A stretch of 64,000 bases of DNA. Source: Cecembia rubra. GTDB lineage: Bacteria > Bacteroidota > Bacteroidia > Cytophagales > Cyclobacteriaceae. The position numbers were made by a program, and so were the translations under genes. Every line of letters starts with the position of its first letter. Position 1 is the stretch's first letter. The notes under the pieces were generated by a model that was given only the letters and a program-made list of their open reading frames with translations, was not told where the DNA came from and did not search any database. Shown here one piece after another: positions 7,239-16,541 of this stretch. The stretch lies in contig NZ_PYGF01000001.1 in assembly GCF_003014575.1 (NCBI RefSeq), positions 62,001 through 126,000 of the forward strand, read 5' to 3'.

Positions 7239-9020
7239 TTAGTGATTATGCCCACCAGCTACTTGCTTGGCTGGCTCTCCTTCCTCAAAGACTTTTTGGC
7301 CTTTGAGATAAGTCTTTTTTACCTCACCACAGGAGAGCATGGCCTCACCGAAATAGGGGTTGAGAATCTCTTCCGTTTCACTGAGCCAAAATGCGCCTTG
7401 GTTGTCAAAAGCCATCGGGCAGAAATCTTTGAACACTTTGTCTTTTTCCAGTCCGAAGGATTCGGTGACTTCCAGCATGTTTTCAGAGAGCATTGAGAAA
7501 TGCTGCCTTAGGCCGACAAGGGTTTCTTCACCCTGCATCATTTTGGCTGCCTCAGCCAGCTGCTGCTTCAGCGCCATCCAATGATCATGGGTCTTGCCCT
7601 TCAGCCCGTCCATACTTACCTTGCCCAAGGCTAAGTCCAATTGGCTCAGGGCGGATTTTGTAGCCTTTGTATCATCCGCCACCAAGCCATCTTTGATTTT
7701 GAAGTATGCATCAGCCAAGGCTGTGATTTGTTGACGGAAAGACTGGGGAACTTCCATAGTTTTGGTTTTTGGTCGCATGAGCATGCTGTAGTTCCCTGAA
7801 AGCTGTGCGGCAGCATCAATGGAAAATACTCCATTGGTTACTATTTCTTCTCCAGCTTCAAGGCCAGCTTCCACCAAGTACATTTCGCCCATACGGGAAC
7901 CTATGGTGATTTCCCGCATTTCAAATGCTGGAAACTCTGAGTCCTGCACTTTTACATACACAATGGATCGTTTTCCTGACCAAAGCAAAGCTGTACGTGG
8001 TATGGCCAAAGATGATTGTCCTTTCCGAAGCGTAGTTTTTACCCGTGCATTGATGAACATCTCAGGCCGCAGTTCTCCACTTCTGTTATTAGCTTCTGCC
8101 CGAACGGAGGCTGCCCGGGTGCCGGGATTGATGACCGGATCGATGTAAGTTACCCTGGCTGTAAATGTTTGACTTGGAATGCCAGCGGCAGTAAAGCTCA
8201 CTTCATCACCAATCTTCACAAACGGAAGGTCTGTTTCATATGCATCGATCATGATCCACACCCTGCTCAAATCCACAACATCAAACAGTATGGATCCGGT
8301 GTTTACATAATCGCCTACTGCAATGTTTCGCTGGGTTACGATCCCGCTTTTATCTGAAAGCACATCAAACTGATCCCTAACTTTTCCTGTTTTTTCTATC
8401 TCATCGATTTGGTTTTCATTGAGTTTCCACAACCTTAACTTTTCACGTGCAGCAGTGTAGAGCTGGGGGTAGGTCTCTTTAGTGGAGGCAGCTTCCAGCA
8501 ATTCCTTTTGAGTTGTAACTAACTCCGGTGAATAAATGGTGGCCAATCGCTCACCGGTTCTTACCACCTGCCCGGTGAAGTTTACAAAGAGCTTCTCTAT
8601 TCGTCCGGGAAATTTGGCCGTCACGGAAGCGAGCTGGCGTTCATCCGCTTTCACTTTGCCTGTGAGGAAAAGTTCCCCCTCTGGGGAAACTCCAGTCACC
8701 CTTGAGGTATGGATATTGGCCATAGCCACTGCTTGGGGGGTCATTTCATGTATCATCGGATTGGCATCTGCTGCCGATCTTTTGGATGATGCCGGTATCA
8801 GGTCCATTCCGCAAATCGGACAGCTCCCCGGTTCCGAGAGCCTGATTTGTGGGTGCATGGAACATGTCCATATCTGGCCGTCTTCCGACAGCTCGTGCTG
8901 ATGAAATTCTTCATCTTGGTGGTCTGAAGATGGTTTTATCCACCATCCCATCAGTCCTCCCAGCACTACTGCCATTAGTATGATAAGGAGGACTTTTTTG
9001 TTTTTAAATATTTCTTTCAT
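7239..9020 (-). CDS. cusB: CusB-type periplasmic adaptor with heavy-metal-binding and DUF3347 domains
   Basis: This membrane fusion protein links the inner-membrane RND pump to the outer-membrane channel. I start at the ATG at 9020 (593 residues), since the upstream extension lacks protein character and this Met precedes a lysine-rich stretch and one membrane anchor. Next comes a heavy-metal-binding domain (WTCSMHPQIRLSEPGSCPICGMDL), then barrel-sandwich, lipoyl-like and beta-barrel parts (GRIEKLFVNFTGQVVRTGERL, VVDLSRVWIMIDAYE). The last ~150 residues are a DUF3347 domain. Genes for the pump (cusA) and channel lie upstream in the same run. The assignment is firm; Cu/Ag specificity is inferred from the HMBD and cluster. 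Confidence 0.94.
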   Translation of the reverse strand: MKEIFKNKKVLLIILMAVVLGGLMGWWIKPSSDHQDEEFHQHELSEDGQIWTCSMHPQIRLSEPGSCPICGMDLIPASSKRSAADANPMIHEMTPQAVAMANIHTSRVTGVSPEGELFLTGKVKADERQLASVTAKFPGRIEKLFVNFTGQVVRTGERLATIYSPELVTTQKELLEAASTKETYPQLYTAAREKLRLWKLNENQIDEIEKTGKVRDQFDVLSDKSGIVTQRNIAVGDYVNTGSILFDVVDLSRVWIMIDAYETDLPFVKIGDEVSFTAAGIPSQTFTARVTYIDPVINPGTRAASVRAEANNRSGELRPEMFINARVKTTLRKGQSSLAIPRTALLWSGKRSIVYVKVQDSEFPAFEMREITIGSRMGEMYLVEAGLEAGEEIVTNGVFSIDAAAQLSGNYSMLMRPKTKTMEVPQSFRQQITALADAYFKIKDGLVADDTKATKSALSQLDLALGKVSMDGLKGKTHDHWMALKQQLAEAAKMMQGEETLVGLRQHFSMLSENMLEVTESFGLEKDKVFKDFCPMAFDNQGAFWLSETEEILNPYFGEAMLSCGEVKKTYLKGQKVFEEGEPAKQVAGGHNH

Positions 9021-9039
9021 TGTCTTAAATGTTAAAATG

Positions 9040-10455
9040 TCAGTTGAGATTGGAGGCAGCCAGGTTTTCAAGCACTGCCAGCGTAGTATATTGATCTACA
9101 ATTGCAGTGATCCATCGGAGTTGATAGTCGAGCAACTGTTGTTGTACCCTAAGGACTTCTTCAAATTCCCTTCCCTCTGTCGAATATGAAATCATCAGGA
9201 GATTTAAGGTTTGTCTGGCCAAGTCGGTCTGTTCCCTGTATAAGCGTACCCTTCTTTGGGCGTCATCCAAGGTGCGCATGGCACTAGCCCATTCTGTAGA
9301 AAGCTGGTTGACCGTATTTTCCCTTCTTTGCTGCACAGCGGTTTGCCTCAACTCTGCTTCTTTTTGCAGGGCATTGTATTTTTTTCTATAAATTGGGATG
9401 GATAAGCGTACCATTGGCATCACCATATCATCACCGCCCATGGGCGTTCCGTTTTCGGTTCGTGGGCTAAAAGGCATGTAGGTAACTCCAGCCCCCAGCA
9501 TGGGCCTTCCTTCAAGTTTGGCCATTCTTTTTTGTGCTTCATAAGCCTCCTCTTCCGCATCCAGCATCTTCAGCATGGGATTGTTTTGGGTAATGCTGTC
9601 CAATAGTGCCAACCGCGCTATGTTTAAGGGAAAGTCATCCAATGTGTCAGATATGGTCACTTTATCATTGATGTCCCGATTGAGCAGCTGGTTGAATTCA
9701 GCCTGCAAGGGAAATCTGGAATCCAATAGCAATGCCAGCGTGTTTTCCAATTCTTTGATTTCCATCCTTACTCTAAGCACATCGCTCATTCCTGATCCGC
9801 CACCCCCCATTGAGGGAGAAGTGGAAGATGTACTCCTGCCTGCTGTAGATGCGCCTTTTGCACCAGGATTCGTACCACTGCCCATATTGCCCATTCCACC
9901 GGAAGATGATGATCCGGATTCTTCCTTCATTGATGCATTCCTTTGCATACCTCCTGAACCGGAACTTGTACCGGCACTTTGAAAACGTATCAATGCCAAC
10001 CTTTCATATTGGTTCAGGATATCCAGGTTCTCCTGAACAATCCTGATTTCTTCTTCAAGCTCGTAAAGCCGGTACCAGGTGTTTTTTACTTGAAAAACCA
10101 GTCGATTTTGGACATCCTGGAATAATTCAAACCGGGCGAGGGCCATTTTACTGGCCTCATCTTTTCTGGCACCCAGGGTGCCAAACCAGGGGAACATTTG
10201 CATCAATTGGAGCTGTGCCCTTTGGTTTCCCATGGGGAACTCCATTGGCCTCAGGAAAAAGCCCATATCCAGTTCAGGATCGGGTAAAGAGCCTACCTGT
10301 GGCACACGCTCCAGGGCTGCGCTATAATCATTGAAGTAGGCTTTCAGCTCAGGATTATTCTCTGCGGCAATCCGAAGGTATTCTTCCAGACTTTGTGAAA
10401 GTCCGGGAACCTGTACCCCCAGACAAAAAAGCGCTATTATTACTAATTTTCTCAT
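9040..10455 (-). CDS. CusC-like TolC-family outer membrane efflux protein
   Basis: A 471-residue outer-membrane factor with a signal peptide ending near GLSQS (residue 21) and two long coiled-coil halves typical of TolC family members. It forms the exit duct of the Cus-type tripartite pump and lies between cusA (11 bases away) and cusB (19 bases away). The first half is interrupted by an unusual low-complexity stretch at residues ~161-224, nearly all Gly, Ser and Thr with six Met, just before the second hairpin helix DVLRVRMEIKELENTL. The rest of the protein looks intact and normal in length. Whether the Met-rich stretch binds copper is unknown. Confidence 0.9.
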   Translation of the reverse strand: MRKLVIIALFCLGVQVPGLSQSLEEYLRIAAENNPELKAYFNDYSAALERVPQVGSLPDPELDMGFFLRPMEFPMGNQRAQLQLMQMFPWFGTLGARKDEASKMALARFELFQDVQNRLVFQVKNTWYRLYELEEEIRIVQENLDILNQYERLALIRFQSAGTSSGSGGMQRNASMKEESGSSSSGGMGNMGSGTNPGAKGASTAGRSTSSTSPSMGGGGSGMSDVLRVRMEIKELENTLALLLDSRFPLQAEFNQLLNRDINDKVTISDTLDDFPLNIARLALLDSITQNNPMLKMLDAEEEAYEAQKRMAKLEGRPMLGAGVTYMPFSPRTENGTPMGGDDMVMPMVRLSIPIYRKKYNALQKEAELRQTAVQQRRENTVNQLSTEWASAMRTLDDAQRRVRLYREQTDLARQTLNLLMISYSTEGREFEEVLRVQQQLLDYQLRWITAIVDQYTTLAVLENLAASNLN

Positions 10456-10465
10456 GTCTTCTTTT

Positions 10466-13400
10466 TTATGATTCCGAAAATACTTCAGGATTGTTCCTTA
10501 ACCTTCTTTCTGCCCACCAGCTATAAAGCACAGGAACAATCAAAAGTGTGATCAATGCTACTACCATTCCCCCGAACGATGGTATCGCCATGGGAATCAT
10601 GATATCTGAACCCCTGCCTGAAGACGTGAGTACAGGTAGCAGCGCCAGCAGGGTTGTGGCAGTGGTCATCAGACATGGCCTTACCCTTTTCATACCCGCC
10701 TCCAAAACTGCTTTTCGTACCTCTTTGATATTTTCCGGGCTGTGCTTTTCAAAGCTTTGTTTGAGGTAGGTGGCCACCACCACACCATCATCAGTGGCAA
10801 TCCCGAACAAGGCAATAAAGCCAACCCAGACCGCCACACTCAGGTTGTAGGTTTTCATCTGGAACAATTCCCGCATGTTGGTACCAAAGACTGAAAAGTC
10901 GAAAAACCAGCCCTGCCCGTAGAACCAGAGCATCATGAAACCTCCTGCAAAGGCCATTGCGATGGCAGTGAAAACCATCATACTGGTAGCCACAGATTTA
11001 AATTGGAAGTACAGGATGAGGAAAATGGCTATCAAACACAGGGGGACTACAATGGCCAGACGTTTTTCTGCGCGGATTTGGTTTTCATAACTGCCCGAAA
11101 AAACGTATCGTACCCCGGCCGGAACTGTCAATTCTCCCGAATCTATTTTTTCCTTAAGATACCGCTGGGCATCCTCCACTACCGTCACCTCTGCAAATCC
11201 CGCTTTTTTGTCCAACAGCACGTACCCAACCAGAAAACTGTTTTCCCCACGGATCATTTCAGGGCCTGGACGGTAAGTAATATTGGCCAATTGCCCCAGT
11301 GGAATGTATGATCCTGTGGGGGTTGGTACCTGCATGGTTTCTATGGAAGAAGGATCATCCCTCCATTCCCGGGCATATCGTACCCTGATAGGGAAACGCT
11401 CCCTTCCTTCAACGGTGGTGCTGATTTGCATACCGCCAATGGCTGTTTCCACATAGTCCTGAACGTCACGGATACTCAGGCCATACCTGGCAATCTGTAT
11501 GCGGTCGATATCAATTTCCAAATAGGGTTTCCCTACAATTCGATCCGCAAACACTGCTTCGGCCTTAACAGAAGGAACTTCTTTCAGGTATTTTTCCAGT
11601 TGCAGTCCAAACCCTTCAATAGTTGCGAGATCCGGCCCATAGACCTTTATACCCATAGGTGCCCGCATTCCGGTTTGTAACATGACCAACCTGGTTTCAA
11701 TCGGCTGCAGCTTTGGAGATGAAGTTACTCCCGGAATATTGACCACCCCTACAATTTCATTCCATATATCATCCGGGGATTTAATATGGTCACGCCATTG
11801 ACGGAAATACTCACCATCTGAATCAGGAATGAGCATCCCGACATCTATTTGCTCTGGAGACATGGTTTCATGGTTGTATAGCTCTCCGTTCTTCAGTTCA
11901 AAATGCCCATCTCTATTAACTTTAAAGCGAAGTTTAGTCCCATTGATATCAGAAACATATTCACTTTTATAGCTGATGGTATTTTCAAACATGGAGATTG
12001 GGGCCGGATCAATTGCCGTTTCTGCACGACCTGCCTTACCCACTACCATTTCTACTTCCGGAATGGCAGTCACCATCATATCCAGTTTTTGCAAAACTTC
12101 CCGGTTTTCTTCCACACCTGCATGAGGCATTGATGTGGGCATCAACAGGAAGGTGCCTTCATCGAGTGAAGGCATAAATTCCTTGCCCATTGAAGGGAAA
12201 GCTTTTGCCATCGCTGACCAGCCAGAACTTTCTCTTATATCCCAGCCCATTTTTTCTGTTGCTTTTGGAATGATGCCAAATACTTTATCGAAACCCATCC
12301 ATATATTGGCTCCAATTAAAAGAATGATGGCGGGAAGTGTTAAAAACAGTGCTTTATGATCAAGGCACCACATCAGTATTCGGGGATACAGGCGAATGAA
12401 CAAGGCAAAGCCCCCCAGCACCACTGCAATAATGGTTGCAATAAATAGGAAATTGACTAGCAAACTATTGGAAACACCTAATGGAACCCATTCGACAGTC
12501 AGTAGCCAGGCAACCATGGCTACCGTAAAACCGACAAGCATCAGGTTCCGGTGTTTTCCGAATTTTTCCGGAAAATGGTGTAATAATACATTGATTACCC
12601 CAAAACCAAAGAGTACCCATCCTGCCCAGTTCCAAACCGTAAATGCTACAATAGGGCCTGTTATTATCAAAAGGTAATTGAAATATTGCCCAAATCGTCC
12701 TTTACCTTTTTTCATAGAGAAAATCCAATGGGCAAAAGCGGGCATAATGATGAGCGTAAAAATCAGAGCCGATACCAATGCAAAAGTCTTTGTGTAGGCC
12801 AATGGTCCGAAAAGTTTTCCCTCTGCTGCCTGAAGTGTAAAGACAGGTAAAAAACTGACAATGGTTGTGCTTACTGCTGTCAGGATGGCGGAAGCCACCT
12901 CTGTTGTAGCGTCATAGACAGTTTTCAGTTTGGATTGGCCATCAGGAGCCTCATCCATGTGACGGAGTATATTTTCATTGAGGATAATGCCCAGGTCAAC
13001 CATAGTACCTATGGCAATGGCGATACCCGACAAGGCCACAATGTTGGCATCTACCCCAACGTATTTCATGAAAATGAAGCACATCAACACCGCCAGAGGC
13101 AACAAAGCGGAAATGAGAATAGAGGCCCTCAGGTTATACAACATCACAATAATGACGATGATCGTAATGAGTATCTGTAAGCTTATTGCCTCGTAAAGTG
13201 TACCCAGGGTTTCGTAAATCAAGCCGGTACGGTCATAAAAGGGAACAATAGTAACCTTTGATACCGTACCGTCTTCCAGGGTTTTAGTGGGCAAACCCAC
13301 GGCTATCTTTTCAATTTCTTCCTTTAAACTATTAATGATTTTAAGCGGATTGTCACCATATCGGGCGATTACCACTCCACCAACAGCTTCGGCACCTGAT

Positions 13401-14290
13401 TTGTCTAGTAAGCCGCTCATATTCCGTGGTTGAGGGCCGATATTGACCTTTGCAATGTCTTTTATGCGAAGCGGTACATTATCCGTGACTTTTACCACTG
13501 CCTCGTCCAAATCACTTAGTTTTTTAACATACCCGAGTCCTCTTACAAAATAATCAACCCTGTTGACCTCAATGGTATTGGCTCCAACATCGATGTTGCT
13601 GTTTTTTACGGCCTGCATTACATCCATCAGGGAAACCCCATGAGCCTTGAGGGCAGCAGGATCGACATCTACCTGATATTCCTTGACATACCCACCTACA
13701 GAAGCTACTTCGGCCACTCCTTCCACACTGGTAAGGGCGTAGCGGATGTAATAGTCCTGAATGGTACGCAGTTCGTGGAGATCCCATCCTCCTGTGGGAT
13801 TTCCGTTTTTGTCCCGACCTTCAAGGGTGTACCAATACACCTGGCCTAGGGCTGTGGCATCAGGGCCCAATTTGGGTTGGACTCCAATCGGTAAAAGTCC
13901 ACTGGGCAATGAGTTGAGTTTTTCCAAAACCCTTGACCGGCTCCAGTAAAATTCAATGTCTTCGTTGAAGATGATGTAGATGCTGGAAAAGCCAAAGGCA
14001 GAACTACTCCGCACACTTTTTACACCTGGAAGACCCAGCAATGCCGTGGTGAGCGGATAGGTGATTTGATCCTCCACATCTTGCGGGGAACGACCCATCC
14101 ACTCGGTGAAAACGATTTGCTGGTTTTCCCCAATATCCGGGATAGCATCCACGGGTACGGGATCACGAGGTAGGAAGCCCACCTCCCAGTTGAACGGGGC
14201 TGTAACAATACCCCAGGCTACAATGAGTAGCAATACGAGAACAGTAACGAGCTTATTCTCGAGAAAGAATTTGATGATGGAATTGAGCAT
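10466..14290 (-). CDS. cusA: CusA/CzcA-type heavy metal efflux RND transporter
   Basis: The inner-membrane proton-driven pump of a heavy-metal RND (HME) system, 1274 residues from the ATG at 14290. I prefer this start because the upstream extension is poor and this Met opens MLNSIIKFFLENKL, the normal start of the family. Visible motifs include VPVDAIPDIGENQQIVFTEW, the TM4 region GIAIAIGTMVDLGIILNEN and the C-terminal half FGIATDDGVVVATYLKQ. It is about 220 residues longer than E. coli CusA: extra membrane helices sit near residues 525-640, and there is an insert in the second periplasmic loop (near 790-850). It starts the close-packed run that continues to copB. Confidence 0.95.
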   Translation of the reverse strand: MLNSIIKFFLENKLVTVLVLLLIVAWGIVTAPFNWEVGFLPRDPVPVDAIPDIGENQQIVFTEWMGRSPQDVEDQITYPLTTALLGLPGVKSVRSSSAFGFSSIYIIFNEDIEFYWSRSRVLEKLNSLPSGLLPIGVQPKLGPDATALGQVYWYTLEGRDKNGNPTGGWDLHELRTIQDYYIRYALTSVEGVAEVASVGGYVKEYQVDVDPAALKAHGVSLMDVMQAVKNSNIDVGANTIEVNRVDYFVRGLGYVKKLSDLDEAVVKVTDNVPLRIKDIAKVNIGPQPRNMSGLLDKSGAEAVGGVVIARYGDNPLKIINSLKEEIEKIAVGLPTKTLEDGTVSKVTIVPFYDRTGLIYETLGTLYEAISLQILITIIVIIVMLYNLRASILISALLPLAVLMCFIFMKYVGVDANIVALSGIAIAIGTMVDLGIILNENILRHMDEAPDGQSKLKTVYDATTEVASAILTAVSTTIVSFLPVFTLQAAEGKLFGPLAYTKTFALVSALIFTLIIMPAFAHWIFSMKKGKGRFGQYFNYLLIITGPIVAFTVWNWAGWVLFGFGVINVLLHHFPEKFGKHRNLMLVGFTVAMVAWLLTVEWVPLGVSNSLLVNFLFIATIIAVVLGGFALFIRLYPRILMWCLDHKALFLTLPAIILLIGANIWMGFDKVFGIIPKATEKMGWDIRESSGWSAMAKAFPSMGKEFMPSLDEGTFLLMPTSMPHAGVEENREVLQKLDMMVTAIPEVEMVVGKAGRAETAIDPAPISMFENTISYKSEYVSDINGTKLRFKVNRDGHFELKNGELYNHETMSPEQIDVGMLIPDSDGEYFRQWRDHIKSPDDIWNEIVGVVNIPGVTSSPKLQPIETRLVMLQTGMRAPMGIKVYGPDLATIEGFGLQLEKYLKEVPSVKAEAVFADRIVGKPYLEIDIDRIQIARYGLSIRDVQDYVETAIGGMQISTTVEGRERFPIRVRYAREWRDDPSSIETMQVPTPTGSYIPLGQLANITYRPGPEMIRGENSFLVGYVLLDKKAGFAEVTVVEDAQRYLKEKIDSGELTVPAGVRYVFSGSYENQIRAEKRLAIVVPLCLIAIFLILYFQFKSVATSMMVFTAIAMAFAGGFMMLWFYGQGWFFDFSVFGTNMRELFQMKTYNLSVAVWVGFIALFGIATDDGVVVATYLKQSFEKHSPENIKEVRKAVLEAGMKRVRPCLMTTATTLLALLPVLTSSGRGSDIMIPMAIPSFGGMVVALITLLIVPVLYSWWAERRLRNNPEVFSES

Positions 14291-14409
14291 ATTTTGATTT
14301 TTTGATGAATACAATGATTTGATGGTCTGATGGAGTAAATCCAACAAACCATGAAGCATAGTTGAACCGAACCGATAATCGCATTACCGGAAGTTCAGGT
14401 CATCAAAAA

Positions 14410-14844
14410 TCAAATAAGGAAGGACTGAACGAGTACAATAATGTCACGCTCAATCAATGGGGGGGAATAGTCGTTAAACGTATAGTGATCAACGGCAGTG
14501 GCACTAAAAAGAAACGATACCACTGCGAAGAGAACTGCGATCATTTGAAAGTCAGGAACCGCCACTTTGGACACTTGGGTAAGGTCTTCATGTCCTTCCA
14601 TTACTACAGTCTGGTCTTCGCAACAACCCTTTTTAGTGACCTGCTGATGTTCGCAATCTGGATCATGCTTATCCGTGGCACAAGGTGATTTCTGTGTGGC
14701 CATTTCGCAGGGCTCAGCCCCGGAAAAAAGTGCAATGCTCTCCAACTGCCCCATGCAAAAATGCATACCAAAGGTGAAGCTCGTGGAACTGAGCAGCACC
14801 AATATGGAAAGCAGGATGGCCGATATTTTTCTAAAACGTTGCAC
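14410..14844 (-). CDS. HYC_CC_PP family exported protein (copy 1)
   Basis: A 144-residue protein starting at GTG (14844). It has a signal peptide, then HFCMGQL near residue 28, an acidic/His middle (DKHDPDCEH), a CC pair (KKGCCED), a hydrophobic helix (IAVLFAVVSFLFSA) and YSPPL near the C-terminus. These are the marks of the HYC_CC_PP family of Bacteroidota, whose function is unknown but which repeatedly neighbours CusA. It lies 119 bases upstream of cusA and shares a 21-base leader element with the barrel gene at 15071-16369. A second, diverged copy lies at 16542-16922. Confidence 0.82.
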   Translation of the reverse strand: MQRFRKISAILLSILVLLSSTSFTFGMHFCMGQLESIALFSGAEPCEMATQKSPCATDKHDPDCEHQQVTKKGCCEDQTVVMEGHEDLTQVSKVAVPDFQMIAVLFAVVSFLFSATAVDHYTFNDYSPPLIERDIIVLVQSFLI

Positions 14845-14862
14845 TTTGTAGAAAGTCTGATT
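14842..14862 (-). promoter_or_regulatory. Shared leader element, copy 1 (upstream of HYC_CC_PP)
   Basis: On the minus strand this reads AATCAGACTTTC followed by a near-identical 9 bases, and 19 of 21 bases match 16378-16398. Copy 1 runs directly into the GTG start of the HYC_CC_PP gene. It may be a common operator or a translation leader; the sequence alone does not decide. Confidence 0.45.
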
Positions 14863-15022
14863 CGAATTTACGAAATTTAGTTTAGAATGTTCGATTTTAA
14901 TATCAAAAATGATGATTTGTATTTCAAATACCTCAACATGTAGTTGTTTGAGCTTTATTTTCCATTTGAAAATTCAGGTCTGCAGATGCTTAATTTTAGA
15001 GTTATTGTCTCTTACACAGCAG

Positions 15023-15064
15023 TGAAAAGAAGAATCCCGTGCGGGTGGACTCATCCACACGGGA
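15023..15064 (-). terminator. Rho-independent terminator after the outer-membrane barrel gene
   Basis: A two-part stem (15036-15041 with 15058-15063, and 15046-15049 with 15054-15057) lies six bases past the stop codon of the gene ending at 15071. On the minus strand it is followed by ATTCTTCTTTTC, a T-rich tail. It would separate the barrel gene from the HYC_CC_PP/cus run. Confidence 0.65.
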
Positions 15065-15070
15065 GTTCTG

Positions 15071-16369
15071 TCAGAAACTAATCACCGCTTCAACCATGAC
15101 TCCACTAAACTCAGCTCCTGCAAAGCGTCCTGTCCACGCATTGCCTTCATATTGCTGCTTAATGTACTCAACTTTTGTTAAAACGTTCTTTGAAAGATAC
15201 CAGCCTCCACCAAAGTTGACCCTGCTAATATCGAGATTCTCTGATGCACTTTCACGCATCTTGCCACTCACTGTATTGTATCTGCCCCCAAGATAGAAAC
15301 GTTCATCTGCTCCAAATCGGTACAATACCTCTGCGGCTATTTGTGTGAATGCACCCTCTGTGTCAGCTTGAGGTGTTGTAAATTCATTGCTTCCATCAGC
15401 CAGCTCATAAATACCAAAGAACTCCAGGCCTTTGTACTTGATGAATGGGTTAATCTGCAAGGCTGTGAGCTTTGTAAATCTGGCATTGAACTGACCATCA
15501 CGAGGGCCACCTTCTGTATTGCCATCCACATCCGGTACTGTAAAAAGTACATTGTAATACCTGGAGCCTCCCCGGTCTCCACCATATAGATAAGTACCTG
15601 TTGAGGTCCCTTTATTGATGTACCAGGATCCGGTCAATCGTACTCTCAAATCCTCGCTCAGTTGTTTATCGTACCCCAACTTACCGAAGAAAGAAGGCTT
15701 ATTATCTGTATTGTCGTTCACAGTTACATTTTGATTGAGCTTGCCGTTTGTCAACCCAACCACTGCCAATAAACCATTCTTTTGAACTGTAAGCTCTCCG
15801 AATGCCTCGGTGGAGAATGCATCCATAAGATAATTCCCCACAAAAGGGTTGAAAATACCTCTCGCATTGTCCGTTCTCCTGAAATGTGCGTCTCCATAGT
15901 TGAACTCATCTAACCCTATGGTGATGCTTGTATATTTCATTACTCCCTCCAGAAACCCGGGTTTAACAAAGTCAAGATTATCAACTCTCATGTATCCACC
16001 CTTAATCCATGCTTCGTTGTGTGCTCTGGAAGAAAGATAGGTCCTGAGGTGCATCCGAACACCTTCCATTACCTGAACGTCAAGGTTGAGGTTAGCTGAA
16101 GGTAAATTGAAATCGGAACCAAGCTCAACCAAGGTACTAGCATCATTACTTTGGTTAAGGCCCTGAAATTGCATGGCGAAATCACCGCCTACTCTTACTT
16201 TGAGGCCATCAAAGATAACTGTATCCACTTTTGAGGGCTCGAATACATTCAGGCCGTTTTTATCGTTTGGCCTGAAATACTGCAAGCCTGGTTGTTGGGC
16301 GTATGTGGTATTGATCACCATCAGTGTCACGGCAATGAATACCAATTGAATTTTATGAAACGTTTTCAT
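15071..16369 (-). CDS. Porin-like outer membrane beta-barrel protein
   Basis: A 432-residue exported protein: signal peptide to residue 24 (TTYAQ), then alternating strands throughout with frequent aromatic and Gly residues, ending in VMVEAVISF, a typical barrel-terminal strand with final Phe. Motifs such as GGYMRVDNLDF and YLGGRYNTVSG resemble phosphate-selective or short-chain porins of Bacteroidota, and many relatives are annotated only as porin. It is flanked by the two HYC_CC_PP genes. A role in passing metal or anions over the outer membrane is possible, but the substrate cannot be read. Confidence 0.8.
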   Translation of the reverse strand: MKTFHKIQLVFIAVTLMVINTTYAQQPGLQYFRPNDKNGLNVFEPSKVDTVIFDGLKVRVGGDFAMQFQGLNQSNDASTLVELGSDFNLPSANLNLDVQVMEGVRMHLRTYLSSRAHNEAWIKGGYMRVDNLDFVKPGFLEGVMKYTSITIGLDEFNYGDAHFRRTDNARGIFNPFVGNYLMDAFSTEAFGELTVQKNGLLAVVGLTNGKLNQNVTVNDNTDNKPSFFGKLGYDKQLSEDLRVRLTGSWYINKGTSTGTYLYGGDRGGSRYYNVLFTVPDVDGNTEGGPRDGQFNARFTKLTALQINPFIKYKGLEFFGIYELADGSNEFTTPQADTEGAFTQIAAEVLYRFGADERFYLGGRYNTVSGKMRESASENLDISRVNFGGGWYLSKNVLTKVEYIKQQYEGNAWTGRFAGAEFSGVMVEAVISF

Positions 16370-16377
16370 GATTTTAA

Positions 16378-16398
16378 CATTTTGTTGAAAGTCTGATT
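16378..16398 (-). promoter_or_regulatory. Shared leader element, copy 2 (upstream of barrel gene)
   Basis: Second copy of the 21-base element at 14842-14862 (two mismatches). It lies 8 to 29 bases upstream of the start codon of the barrel gene. Presence before two separate units of the same island suggests co-regulation. Confidence 0.45.
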
Positions 16399-16541
16399 AA
16401 AGAAACTTGATGATAGTTTTGTCGGATAGATCGTGTCTAATGCTGTTCGAATATCCCGGAGCAGCTATACTATACAGAACTATTTCCGACATTGCCCAAA
16501 GGTTTCGTAACCCAGGCAACTAACTGATAATCAGATGTTAG

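Noticed and set aside
9575-9982. 135-codon plus-strand frame
   Set aside because: Antisense to the CusC-like gene; the Asp/Pro/Ser runs only mirror the Gly/Ser-rich insert.
14362-14688. 108-codon plus-strand frame
   Set aside because: Covers the HYC_CC_PP gene in reverse and has no protein-like start.
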